The notes beneath the pieces were generated by a model that searched no databases, was not told where the DNA came from, and saw only the letters and a program-made list of their open reading frames with translations. A stretch of 64,000 nucleotides of DNA. It comes from CAVSUB01 sp963730995 (GTDB taxonomy: Bacteria > Acidobacteriota > Vicinamibacteria > Vicinamibacterales > 2-12-FULL-66-21). Positions 51,007 to 60,244 of the stretch are shown here, piece after piece; positions within the stretch are counted from its first letter, which is position 1; every line of letters begins with the position of its first letter. A program made the translations under genes and the position numbers. The stretch lies in the NCBI GenBank assembly GCA_963730995.1, contig CAVSUB010000005.1, positions 124,001 through 188,000 on the forward strand, read 5' to 3'.

Positions 51007-52100
51007 ATGAAACAACTGCTCAAAGACATCCAGCGACAACAAACTGCTCTGGCTGTTGGCCTTCGTGCCGGTGGTGTTCGCGGCCGAACAACTCCAGCAC
51101 GACGCGCATACGCTGCTCTTCGTGCTGTCCGTCCTGGCGATCGTGCCGTTGACCGTGCTGTTGAGCCTCGCCACCGTGTCCGTAGCCGCCAAGACCGGCG
51201 ATGCAGTCGGTGGCCTTCTGAACGCCACGCTCGGAAACCTGGCGGAACTGGTCATTGCGCTGGCCGCCTTGCGCGCGGGGCAGTACATGCTGGTGAAGGC
51301 GTCCATTGCCGGCACGATCGTCACCAACACGTTGTTCATCCTCGGTGCGTCGTTTCTGCTGGGCGGGCTCAAGCACCACGAGCAGGAGTACAACCGGGTC
51401 AGCGCCCGCATGCAAGCGGGACTGCTCTTCCTGGCCACGGTCGCGTTGCTGATTCCTTCGGCAATCTCGCATGTCGACACCGCCGGCGGTGGCGTTCAGC
51501 CACAAGTTGAGCGTGGGGCTCGCGGTGCTGCTCATCGTGAGCTACGGCCTGAGCACGCTGTTCTCACTCGTTACGCACCGCGAGTCGTTTGGCAGCGTGC
51601 AACATGCCGAGGTCGGCGAAGCGCCGTGGCCGATTGGCGTGGCCCTGGCCACGCTCGGCGGCGTCACGGTCCTGGTCGCGCTCGTGAGCGAAATCTTCGT
51701 CGAGTCGGTGCAGCAGGCGGCGGAGGCGTTCGGAATGACCCCGGCGTTCGTGGGGTTCATCATCCTGTCGCTGGTCGGCGGCGCATCGGCGATGCCCACG
51801 GCGTTTTCAGGCGCGCGCAACGACCGGCTGGACTTGAGCGTGGGCATCGCACTTGGCAGCGCGTCTCAAATCGCGCTCTTCGTTGCGCCGGTGCTTGTGC
51901 TCGTGAGCTATGCCATCGGGCCGACGCCGATGGACCTTCAGTTCTGGCCGGGCGCCGTGGTGATGATGCTCGTCGCCGCACTGACCACCTCGATGGTCAC
52001 CAACAGCGGGCGCTCGGCGTGGTTCGTGGGTGTCCTGCTGCTGATGGTCTATGCGATCTTCGCGATGACGCTTTACCTGTTGCCGCCTCGAGTGGCATGA
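51007..52100 (+). CDS. Ca2+/H+ antiporter, CaCA family (frame-broken)
   Basis: About 364 residues with two inverted-repeat sodium/calcium-exchanger domains. The first alpha repeat shows GGLLNATLGNLAELVIALAA, where the Glu is the ion-binding position; the second shows VGFIILSLVGGASAMPTAFS, where Ala-Met replaces the usual Asn-Ala-x-Glu. The N-terminus is MKQLLKDIQRQ, then after a break LAFVPVVFAAEQLQHDAHTL. Frames change near 51040 and 51475. It probably exports Ca2+ or other cations against protons. The next gene's ATG overlaps its stop (ATGA), so the two are translationally coupled. Confidence 0.8.
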
Positions 52101-52749
52101 CCATGGACTCCTCCAAGCGAGTCCTGGACCCGATTGATCGCGTCTCTGAAGTTCTCTTCGGGCTGATCATGGTCCTCACGTTCACCGGGTCGCTCAGCGT
52201 CGCCGAGGCCGGCCGCGATGATGTTCGCACGATGCTCATCGGCGCGCTCGGGTGCAACGTGGCCTGGGGCATCATCGATGCGATGTTGTATCTGATGGGC
52301 TGCCTCGCCGAAAAGGGCCAGGGCCTCATGACCTACCTGGCCGTGCGCAAGGCCACCGATCTGCAAAAGGCACAGCGCCTCATCGCAGACGCGTTGCCGC
52401 CGGTGGTCGCGTCGATCCTGGAGCCGGAGGAACTGGAAACGATGCGCCGACGGCTGATGCAACTACCCGAGCCGCCGGAACGCGCACGCCTGAGCAAGGA
52501 CGATTGGCAAGGTTCCATCGGCGTGTTTCTCATCGTGTTCGTATCCACTTTTCCGGTGGTAATCCCGTTCATGTTCATGCAGAACGTCGGACCGGCCCTG
52601 CGTGTGTCCAATGCCATCGCCATCGTGATGTTGTTTCTGACGGGCTACGCCTTCGGAAGATGACAGGGCGTCACCCGTGGCTTGTGGGTATTGCGATGGT
52701 TGTTCTCGGGTCCATTCTCGTTGGCATGACCATGGCACTGGGAGGATAA
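52097..52749 (+). CDS. VIT1/CCC1-like membrane protein (frameshift near 3' end)
   Basis: A membrane protein of about 217 residues starting MTMDSSKRVLDPIDRVSEVL. The first helix FGLIMVLTFTGSLSVAEAGR, then MLIGALGCNVAWGIIDAMLY, a charged cytoplasmic region (LMQLPEPPERARLSKDDWQG), and two helices (GVFLIVFVSTFPVVIPFMFM, SNAIAIVMLFLTGYAFGR). In one frame it stops at 52663, but the adjacent frame supplies the last helix HPWLVGIAMVVLGSILVGMT, a natural C-terminus, so one base is probably missing near 52661. The family moves Fe2+/Mn2+ in eukaryotes; bacterial members are uncharacterised. ATGA coupling to the antiporter gene. Confidence 0.75.
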
Positions 52750-52878
52750 GTCACGTGCGACTGCGACGGTGACGGCCCGCCGTGAGTGCGGGTGCGAATC
52801 ACCGTAATTGGGGAGGGTCTTCCCGCACCCGCCATCCTGCAATGGCGGTCGGCTTCTTGCTCTTGCACGATCCGACTC

Positions 52879-55025
52879 ATGACGTTCTCTCGACAGATCC
52901 TCGTCGGGCTCGCTCTTGGCATCTTCACCGGGCTGTTCTTCGGCGAGAAGACGGCGGCGCTGAAGTGGGCGGCCGACGGTTTCGTCAAGCTGCTCCAGAT
53001 GATGGTGTTGCCCTACATCACCGTCTCGATCATCGCCAGCCTCGGGTCGCTCCGGCCCTCCGAGGTCCGGACGCTGGGCCTGCGGGCCGCGGCCGTGATT
53101 GGCGGTCTGTGGCTGGTGGCGCTGTCGTTCGCGTTCCTGATCCCGCTGACGTTTCCGCACGATTCAGAACGCCTCGTTTTTCAGCTCGAGCCTCGTCGAG
53201 CGCCGAGCCGCCTTCGACTTCATCGACCTGTACATTCCCGCGAACCCATTCAATTCCCTCGCGAACAACGTCGTGCCGGCCGTCGTCCTGTTCTCCCTCA
53301 TTCTGGGCATCGCGCTGGTCGGCGTCGAACGCAGGGAGCGTCTGCTCGACGTCCTGCAGGTCGCCAAAGACGCGATCTCGACGGCCACCCGCTTCGTGAC
53401 CCGCCTGACCCCTTATGGACTGTTCGCGATTGCGGCCAACGCGGCGGGAACGCTGGGCCTGGAGCAGTTGAGCCGGCTGCAGATCTACCTCGTGGCGTAC
53501 GTCGCGGTGGCGCTGCTGGTCAGCCTGTGGGTGCTCCCGGGACTGGTCGCGGCGCTCACGCCCATTCGAGCCAGGGACGTCCTCGGCGAGTCGCGCGACG
53601 CGCTCATCACCGCCTTCATCGCCGGCGACCTGTTCATCGTGCTGCCGGCGCTGATGCAGGCCAGCCGCACGACTGCTTGACCGGCTCGATCCCGGCGACG
53701 ACGAGCCAGGCCGGCTGACGGAGGTCATCGTGCCGGCCTCCTTCAACTTCCCGCACACCGGGAAGCTCCTCTCCCTGAGCTTCGTGCTCTTCGCGGGATG
53801 GTTCGCCGACGCGCCGGTGCCGCTCGTCGGGCTATCCGCAGCTGGCGCTCGCCGGGCTCGTGACGCTTCTTCGGCAGCCTCAACGCGGCCGTGCCGTTTC
53901 TCCTCGACCAGTTCCGGATTCCGGCCGATACGTTTCAGCTGTTTCTCGCGACCGGCGTCATCAACTCGCGCGTCGGATCGCTCGTGGCGGCGGTGCACAC
54001 GCTGACGGTGGCGCTCCTCGTCTCCTGCGCCGTCACCGGCCACCTTCGCTGGCGGCGCGGACCGCTGCTGTCGTACGCAGGCATCACCGCGGCGCTCGTG
54101 ATCGTGGTCCTCGGCGGCACGCGCGTGCTCTTTGCCACGGGACTCTCCCAGGAGTATTCGAAGGACAAGGTGCTGGCGTCGATGCAGTTGCTGCACGAAC
54201 CGGTCGACGCGACCGTGGCGCGCACGTCGTCTCCGGCACCCGTCACGACCCTGCCGCCGCTCGAGACCATCGACGCGCGCAAGGTGCTGCGCGTCGGCTA
54301 CCTGCCCGACGCGCTGCCCTTCGCGTTCTTCAATCAGAGCGGAGACCTGGTGGGCTTCGACGTCGAGCTCGCGCATCGCCTGGCGCGCGAGATGGGCGTC
54401 ACCCTCGCCTTCGTGCCGGTCGATCGTGACCGGCTGGCGGAGCAGCTCGCGGAGGGTTACTGCGACCTCGTGATGTCGGGCGTGGCCGTGACGACGGACC
54501 GGGCGAGAGAGGTGCTCTTCTCGGATTCGTATCTGGACGAAACCCTCGCGTTCGTCGTGCCGGACGACCAGCGCGATCAGTTACGCGAGCTGGGACGCCA
54601 TTCGCGATCGAGGCGCGCTGACGATCGCCGTTCCAGACGTGCCGTACTACGTCCGCAAGCTCCGCGAGCTGCTGCCGCGTGCCGTCATCCAGGTGCACGC
54701 CGGCGGCATCGAGCCGCTGTTCGACCGGACGGCCACGCACGCCGACGCGCTGGCGCTGCCCGCCGAGCGCGGGTCGGCATGGACCTTGATGTATCCGGCG
54801 TACTCGGTGGTCGTGCCGGGCCCCGATCCGATCCGCGTGCCGCTCGCCTATCCGATCGGCAAACGCGACCAGCCGCTGGCGGCCTTCGTCAACACCTGGA
54901 TTGCGTTGAAGCGCAAGGACGGCACGCTCGACGCGGCGTACAAGCACTGGATTCTCGGACAGGATGCCGCGCCGCGCCAGCCGCGCTGGTCGATCGTCCG
55001 CAACGTTCTCCATTGGGTGGAGTGA
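52879..55025 (+). CDS. Dicarboxylate symporter fused to solute-binding domain (frame-broken)
   Basis: About 715 residues in two parts. Residues 1-430 are an SDF-type (DAACS) symporter: MTFSRQILVGLALGIFTGLF, LLQMMVLPYITVSIIASLGS, YIPANPFNSLANNVVPAVVL, TRLTPYGLFAIAANAAGTLG, and PADTFQLFLATGVINSRVGS. Residues 450-710 are an SBP_bac_3 domain: DARKVLRVGYLPDALPFAFF, GDLVGFDVELAHRLAREMGV and YCDLVMSGVAVTTDRAREVL. The two lie in one continuous frame from 53891 to about 54600, so the fusion is not a product of the frame breaks (near 53165, 53675, 53845 and 54605). A binding domain tethered to a secondary carrier is unusual; it may capture an acidic amino acid or dicarboxylate. Confidence 0.8.
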
Positions 55026-55029
55026 CCGC

Positions 55030-56370
55030 ATGACCGAACAGCCCCGCGCCTCCGGACTCGAGCGTTTCCTCAACCTGTTCACCGTGGTGCGCCCGGGAGA
55101 GGCGAGGACGGCGCTGCTCCTCGCGCTGAACGTCTTCCTGATCCTGATGGCGTACTACATCCTGAAGACCGTGCGCGAGGCGCTGATCCTCGGCGAGGGC
55201 ACCGCGGAGCTCAAGAGCTACCTGTCCGCCGGCCAGGTGGTGGTGCTGGCGTTCGTGGTGCCCCTACTACGGCCGCCTCGTCGCCAGATTTCCGCGCATG
55301 AAGTTGATCAACGTCGTCACCGTGTTCTTCATCCTCTGTCCACCGGTCTTCTACGTGCTGGCGCAGTTCGGCGTCCCGCTCGGGATGATCTACTTCGTGT
55401 GGATCGGCATCTTCAGCCTGATGATCGTCGCGCAGTTCTGGTCGTTCGCCAACGACGTGTACTCGAAGGAGGAAGGCGAGCGTCTGCTGGTCATCGTCGG
55501 CCTGGGCGCGTCGCTCGGCGCGGTCGCCGGGGCGCGCGTCGCCGATCGGCTGATCGAGCCGTTCGGCGTGCTGCAGTTGATGCTGCTCGGTGCCGGAGTG
55601 CTCGGCCTCGAGCTGCTGCTCACCAATTACATCGACCGCGGCGAGCGCGGCCGCCGGCCGGCCGGTCGTCAGGGTCAAGAAGGCGAGCGCCGCTCCGGCG
55701 CAGAACGCGTTCGCGATGGTGTTCAAGACGCGATATCTGCTGCTGATGGCGCTGATGATCCTGCTGATCAACTGGATCAACGCGACCGGAGAGTACATCC
55801 TCGGCAGCATCGTCAAGGAACAGGCCTCGGCGATGGTCGCCGCGGGAACCGCCGGCGGGCTGACCGAGGGACAGATCATCGGCGATTTCTACGCCAAGTA
55901 TTTCTCGCTGGCGAACGCGATCGGCCTGCTCCTCCAGCTGTTCGTCGTCTCACGCATCATCAAGCACCGCGGCGTCGCCTGTGGCCGTGATGGTCCTCCC
56001 GGCCCTCTCGTTCGGCGTCTACAACATCCTGATCTTCGTGCCCTTGCTCAATGCGGCGCTGGCGGCCAAGGTCCTCGAGAACTCGACCGACTACTCGCTG
56101 AACAACACCGTGCGGAACATGTTGTTCCTGCCGTGCACCTACGAGCAGAAGTTCGCCGCCAAGCAGGCGATCGACTCGTTCTTCGTCCGAATGGGGGACG
56201 TGCTCTCGGCGGCGCTGGTCTTCGTCGGGACACTTTGCTCGCGCTGCCGTCGCGAGGGTTCGCGGCGGTGAACGCCGCGCTCGCCGTCGCTCGCGCTGAT
56301 CCTGGCGTGGCGTGTCGGCCGTTACTACAAGACGCTGACGGCGCCGACAGTGCCAGCGGCCGCGGCGTAG
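55030..56370 (+). CDS. Nucleotide (ATP/ADP-type) transporter-like membrane protein (frame-broken)
   Basis: About 447 residues with 12 probable membrane helices: FTVVRPGEARTALLLALNVF, ILKTVREALILGEGTAELKS, VVTVFFILCPPVFYVLAQFG, FWSFANDVYSKEEGERLLVI, NWINATGEYILGSIVKEQAS and NNTVRNMLFLPCTYEQKFAA. The motifs KTVREALIL, WSFANDVYSKEEGERL and LFLPCTYEQKFAAKQAID are those of the TlcA/Npt1 ADP/ATP-translocase family, best known from obligate intracellular bacteria. Frames change near 55265, 55660, 55978 and 56235. It begins 4 bases after the symporter stop. The substrate in this lineage is unknown. Confidence 0.78.
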
Positions 56371-56396
56371 GAACTACTCTGAAGTTCGCTGGGGGG

Positions 56397-56427
56397 AGCT
56401 GTTAGCTGACGGCTGAGAGCTGTCAGC
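56397..56427. repeat. AGCTGACAGCT-type palindrome, second copy
   Basis: AGCTGTTAGCTGACGGCTGA followed by GAGCTGTCAGC: GCTGAC and GTCAGC arms can pair around a short loop. Its reverse complement shares GCTGACAGCTCTCAGC with the element at 4017-4041. It sits between convergent genes (nucleotide transporter and the secreted protein at 56473) and could serve as a terminator hairpin, though no T-run follows. Confidence 0.65.
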
Positions 56428-56472
56428 CGGGGGCGATCACTCCGCGGACCGCCCCGGCTGCAACCCAGGGAC

Positions 56473-57024
56473 CTAAGTGCCGGGCTCGAGCGACACCATC
56501 ATCGCTTCTGTCCAGACGAAGTCGACCTTGTCGCCGACCTTCACCTTGGAGAGAGCTTCCTTGTCCTGCACCTTGGAGCTGTACTTCCAGCCGTTCGGCC
56601 CGGTGAAGGTGACCGACGGCACATTGGGGTCGATGGCTGTGATCGTGGCAGTGATCGTTCGTTGCTTGGCTTTGGTGCCACCAGGCATCGCCTGTTCGGA
56701 ACCAGTCGTAGCCATTGCCTTGGTATCCGTGTCCGGCTCGCCAGGCTGCTTCACCCGGACGATGACGTTCTCGTAGTAGCGAACGTTGACCTTCTGGCCG
56801 ACTTTGACCTCAGCGAACCGAGTGATGTCCGGCCCTGCGACGATCGTCGTGTAGGTACCATCCGATTTCTTGATGCTGATCGTGCGGGTCGCGGCTTCGA
56901 CGGCCTCAATGGTGCCCGTCGCCGTCTTCACCTCTGAACTGACGGTCTTGGACTGAGCCATCGCCGTGCGCGGCATTGGCACCAGAACCGCCGCTGCAAT
57001 GATTCCAAACACTAACCTTTTCAT
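56473..57024 (-). CDS. Secreted protein with duplicated beta module, unknown function
   Basis: A 183-residue protein with a signal peptide (MKRLVFGIIAAAVLVPMPRT, cut near AMAQS). The mature part holds two similar modules: TGTIEAVEAATRTISIKKSD ... FAEVKVGQKVNVRYYENVIV and TATITAIDPNVPSVTFTGPN ... LSKVKVGDKVDFVWTEAMMV. Each has the pattern of a small OB- or SH3-like barrel, so it looks like an internal duplication. An AGGAGG site lies 4 bases before ATG 57024. I recognise no named family, though similar proteins are common in Acidobacteriota as I recall. The frame is intact. Confidence 0.7.
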   Translation of the reverse strand: MKRLVFGIIAAAVLVPMPRTAMAQSKTVSSEVKTATGTIEAVEAATRTISIKKSDGTYTTIVAGPDITRFAEVKVGQKVNVRYYENVIVRVKQPGEPDTDTKAMATTGSEQAMPGGTKAKQRTITATITAIDPNVPSVTFTGPNGWKYSSKVQDKEALSKVKVGDKVDFVWTEAMMVSLEPGT

Positions 57025-57232
57025 ACGTCCTCCTAGTCCCGCGTTTCTAACCTTCGCAGAGGCGCGCTACCGCGCAATACCGATGGCCCTGTCCCGGCCC
57101 GACTGTGCAGACCGCGTGCCGTGCGCGGCTCCCCAACCTGCGGAGGGCGCCCATAATACCGTGGGCGTCGAGTTAAGGCTACTTGGGCGTGATCCTGCCG
57201 ATCACCCTTCGCAGGCGAGCTACACCGCCAGT

Positions 57233-57358
57233 GCCGCGACGGCCTTACCGCCAAGGCACGTCGTGTGCCCAGCGCTGATGCCCAAATCATGGCTGTTTCA
57301 TCTTGCACGGTTCCGAGGAGGCCTCGCAGACTCCGGTCAGACGGAGCCGCTCCGAAAC
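57233..57358 (+). repeat. About 125-bp imperfect direct repeat, copy 1
   Basis: It starts GCCGCGACGGC and ends GACGGAGCCGCTCCGAAAC. Both ends and several interior stretches (GTCG.GTGCC, CTGTTT, GAGGCCT, ACTCCG) match 60956-61079 in the same orientation. The 3' end contains the palindrome CGGAGCCGCTCCG. Confidence 0.65.
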
Positions 57359-57441
57359 ACCGTGCGCTGGGCGCCTGGGCACAGCGGTCTCTCAACTGGT
57401 CACAGCGGGCCGTTATCCCCAGAGCTAGCTTGTGTTGTCGC

Positions 57442-57494
57442 GTAGGGACGGGCCTCCAGGCCCGTCCAGGCGGGGTCTGAGGACCCCGCCCTAC
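57442..57494. repeat. 53-bp double-hairpin element, second copy
   Basis: This is the inverted copy of 35602-35655: bounded by GTAGGG and CCCTAC, with hairpins GGACGGGCCTCCAGGCCCGTCC-like and GGCGGGGTCTGAGGACCCCGCC. Base changes in one arm are matched in the other (for example TTCAGA against TGAGGA), as expected of a folded element. Confidence 0.85.
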
Positions 57495-57629
57495 ACGAAC
57501 ACAAGTGAATTCGGAGTCGTTCGGGTTGCTGCGAACGTAACGGAACGCACCTTGCTCGTCGGTTGTCGAGCCCGTCATCCAGACCCGTTCTAATTCCGGA
57601 CCGTATCGGACGACGGAGGGTGTTCGAGC

Positions 57630-58898
57630 ATGTCAGCCAAAATCCTTTCGGCATCCGCACGAGTAGCGGTCGCAGGGCTGGTCCTCGCCACCACTGTCGT
57701 CGCCCAGAGCGACAAACAGGTCGCATTCGTACACGTCGCCGGCGCCCAACAGCGGCTGAAGTATCTGGCGACGGCCAAGATCTGGTCCGACCCGGGAAAC
57801 GTGACCCCCGAAATGGTGACCGCAGGCCGGCCGCTGAAGCAGTCGGAAGGGCTCGAGGCTGCGCGTCGCGGCGAGCCGCTGCCGTGCACTTTCGCCACAC
57901 CAGGGAAAGAGCTCGGCGGCAACACGCCGAAATTCGCGTGCAAGACATCGGGCGGCACGACGATCCGTGTCAAGTACAGCGACGGATCGAAGGATGGCAA
58001 CCGCGAGATCTTTTCAGCGGTCGTGGCGGCGAAACTCCTGTGGGCTCTCGGGTTCGTATCCGATCCGATCTATCCGATCACGCTCGACTGCCGTGACTGC
58101 CCGGCCAACCCGATGTCGGGCGAGGGGCCGCGCGCCAAACGCTCGTACCTCGCAACATTCCAACCGGAGGCGAGCCGTCTGGTCATTGTTGACGGGGACG
58201 ACGTCGACGAGGGATGGCGCTGGGGCGAGGTCGATGAGGCCATCGCGAATCTGCCCGAGGGCCCGCTGCGCGCGCGACAGCGCATGCATTTCGACGCGCT
58301 CACGCTCCTGGGCGTGTTCATCCAGCACGGTGATCGAAAGCCCGAGCAACAGCGACTGGAGTGCCGGGGCGCGCTCGATCCGAGCGCGGGCGACACCCAT
58401 CCACTCAAAGATAAGGACGACGGGCCACCTGTGTTCTTCGAGCGCCCCGATGCCTCGGCGTGCAGCGAGCCGGTGATCGCTCTGCAAGATATCGGTGCCA
58501 CGTTTGGCGGTGCAGGCAAGATGAGCAAAGCATCGACGGCGAAGATGAACCTGAAGTCGTGGACGAATCGCCCTGTTTTCAAGCCTGCGAAGTCTTCCTC
58601 CTCGGGCGGCGTGCCGGAATGCCACGGTAACCTGACGGTTTCGATGGCGGCCGGCGAGGGCGGCCGTGGGGATCCTCGCATTGGCGAGGCCGGGCGGGCC
58701 TTCCTGGCGGATCGCCTGCTCCTCTTGACCGACGCCCACGTGCGCGCGCTCATGGCGACGGCGCGCGTCGAGAAGGTGGCTGAATCTCAGGTGTGGCAGG
58801 ATCCGAAGACCGGAACTTCTCATACCGGGTTGGACGCGTGGGTCGCCGCCTTCAAGGACAAGGTGCGGCAGATCACCGAGCAGCGCTGCGCGCCGTAA
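57630..58898 (+). CDS. Secreted protein with FAM20/HipA-like kinase signature
   Basis: A 422-residue exported protein (signal MSAKILSASARVAVAGLVLA). I do not recognise a named family, but the motif order recalls FAM20C/HipA/PI3K-like kinases: TIRVKYSDG with Lys115, then NREIFSAVVAAKLLWALGF with Glu126, HFDALTLLGVFIQHGDRKPE with a catalytic-loop-like HGDRK (Asp235), and ALQDIGATFG (Asp287), resembling the metal-binding DxG segment. Paired cysteines (TLDCRDCP, and others) fit an extracytoplasmic location. The C-terminal region has IGEAGRAFLADRLLLLTDAH. Kinase function is inferred from motif spacing only. It starts at ATG 57630; the ribosome site is poor (GGAGGG is about 14 bases upstream). The frame is intact. 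Confidence 0.7.
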   Translation: MSAKILSASARVAVAGLVLATTVVAQSDKQVAFVHVAGAQQRLKYLATAKIWSDPGNVTPEMVTAGRPLKQSEGLEAARRGEPLPCTFATPGKELGGNTPKFACKTSGGTTIRVKYSDGSKDGNREIFSAVVAAKLLWALGFVSDPIYPITLDCRDCPANPMSGEGPRAKRSYLATFQPEASRLVIVDGDDVDEGWRWGEVDEAIANLPEGPLRARQRMHFDALTLLGVFIQHGDRKPEQQRLECRGALDPSAGDTHPLKDKDDGPPVFFERPDASACSEPVIALQDIGATFGGAGKMSKASTAKMNLKSWTNRPVFKPAKSSSSGGVPECHGNLTVSMAAGEGGRGDPRIGEAGRAFLADRLLLLTDAHVRALMATARVEKVAESQVWQDPKTGTSHTGLDAWVAAFKDKVRQITEQRCAP

Positions 58899-59252
58899 CG
58901 ACAGCAGGCCGTTGGCCTTTCCCCATGCAACTGGACAGACCTCGGACAGCCTGCTGAGGTTGGGGGCGCGTCGGCCGGACGCGGCCCCACAATCGCGCCG
59001 ACGGTGAGTCGGTCGTCTCCGTACAACGAAATACCGTGTCTATCTACGGAATACCGTGCTCGAGTTACCCTGAACCCATCTCAGAATGTCGATCCGCAAG
59101 ACGCACGCGACGCAATTATGGGAAGATGTCTGGCCGCACGGGACGCAAGTTCACGCCGCGCGGCTGGTTTGCACGGAACTACGTTAGTGATGCTGGGCAT
59201 GTGTGACGAGCGGATCGGTTGTTGCTGTCCCCAGCGGTCAGGAGGTCTACGG
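58899..59252. other. Intergenic region
   Basis: About 350 bases without a gene. The frame of the next protein is open back to 59004, but the AGGAGG site and the signal peptide place its start at 59253. I see no promoter consensus or repeat. Confidence 0.45.
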
Positions 59253-59900
59253 ATGGCTCTTCACTCTCTCTATGGTGCAACGGTCGTTGTCGTCGCGTTC
59301 GGTATGGTGGCAGTCGAACCCGCCTACGCGCAGCGACGGGATGGGAACCTGCTGCCGCAGGACAAAAGCGGGCAGGTTACCGCGGTGGGATGTTTGGTCA
59401 AGGGCGATGCGGTCCGCGGCGGAAAGAAGGACAAGTACGTGTTGGCGCGGCCGAAGAAAGGGCCCGTCGCCAGCGTGCCAGAGGCAACGTGCACGGTCGA
59501 CCCCGGTGCCGATGCCCTGACGCTCGATAACCCGGAGAAAGCCAAGATGACCGACGCGATGGTCGGCCACTGGATGCAGATCAGCGGCAGACTCGAGAGC
59601 GAAACCGACAAGAATCCGGACAATCTTCGCGAACTCGACGTGCTGACGGCGAAGATGGTGCCGGTCGTTGTTCCGAAGGCGGCTGCAGCAGCTTCCCCGG
59701 GCCCTGAACCGGCCGCGCCAGCGGCGCGCCCGACCCCGTCCCCGGCACCGGCACCGGCGGCGACGGCTTCACCTGCGGCACCCGCAGAGCCTCGTAAGCT
59801 GCCGAAGACGGCGAGCCAGGTTCCAGCGATTGGATTGGCCGGGTTGCTCTCGCTGGCAGCAGGCCTCATGCTTCGCTCGTTCCGTCTCCGGCGAGGGTGA
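59253..59900 (+). CDS. Secreted protein with C-terminal LPKTA sorting-like signal
   Basis: A 215-residue protein with a signal peptide (MALHSLYGATVVVVAFGMVA, cut near AYAQ). A compact domain follows (QVTAVGCLVKGDAVRGGKKD, MVGHWMQISGRLESETD), then a 60-residue Pro/Ala linker (PAARPTPSPAPAPAATASPA). The C-terminus is tripartite: LPKTASQ, a hydrophobic stretch (VPAIGLAGLLSLAAGLML) and a basic tail (RSFRLRRG), exactly the sortase-substrate layout of LPXTG proteins. A sortase gene is convergent 344 bases downstream. The mature domain resembles small OB-like modules but is otherwise unknown. AGGAGG lies 7 bases before the ATG. The frame is intact. Confidence 0.8.
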   Translation: MALHSLYGATVVVVAFGMVAVEPAYAQRRDGNLLPQDKSGQVTAVGCLVKGDAVRGGKKDKYVLARPKKGPVASVPEATCTVDPGADALTLDNPEKAKMTDAMVGHWMQISGRLESETDKNPDNLRELDVLTAKMVPVVVPKAAAAASPGPEPAAPAARPTPSPAPAPAATASPAAPAEPRKLPKTASQVPAIGLAGLLSLAAGLMLRSFRLRRG

Positions 59901-60061
59901 GCAGCGGATACAGACACCGACCGAGGGCACGACAGCTCACGCTGTTGCGCCCTTCGTCGAAATCCGCTGACAGTGTCATCCGTTTGGAGCTGGAGACCTC
60001 GCGTCGAAATCTGCGGATCGTGTGACGACCTCTGGACCGCAGCGAGGTCACGTCAGAAACA

Positions 60062-60100
60062 GGTGCCGCACGCGTATGAAGACAGCGCGCGTGCGGCGCC
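60062..60100. terminator. Possible bidirectional terminator hairpin
   Basis: GGTGCCGCACGCG and CGCGTGCGGCGCC form a 13-base stem (one G-T wobble) around a 13-base loop. It lies in the 344-base gap (59901-60244) between the convergent LPKTA-protein and sortase genes, where a shared terminator is expected. No T-run follows on either strand, so a Rho-independent function is uncertain. Otherwise this gap holds nothing I recognise. Confidence 0.5.
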
Positions 60101-60244
60101 AGCCTTCATCATCGCCAATCAGCAACCAGTCAGGAACGACTGCGTCCGGTGACTGAGGTTCCTCGACTGGTTGTGCACGTTCACCGGCGGAGGACGTTCA
60201 CGGCTCCGGCGAGCCGTGTGGGTACCGACGGCCGCGTCCTGCTG

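Larger units (their letters stand above)
57025..57629. other. Repeat-bearing intergenic region
   Basis: About 600 bases with no supported gene. It holds a repeat shared with 60956-61079 (at 57233-57358) and the 53-base double-hairpin element (57442-57494). The promoter of the 57630 gene presumably lies after the latter. Confidence 0.55.

Noticed and set aside
51056..52663. A single 535-residue antiporter-VIT fusion protein
   Set aside because: The open frame joins the first half of the Ca2+/H+ antiporter to the VIT-like protein through nonsense. The adjacent frame gives the antiporter's second half with a proper stop that overlaps the VIT start (ATGA).
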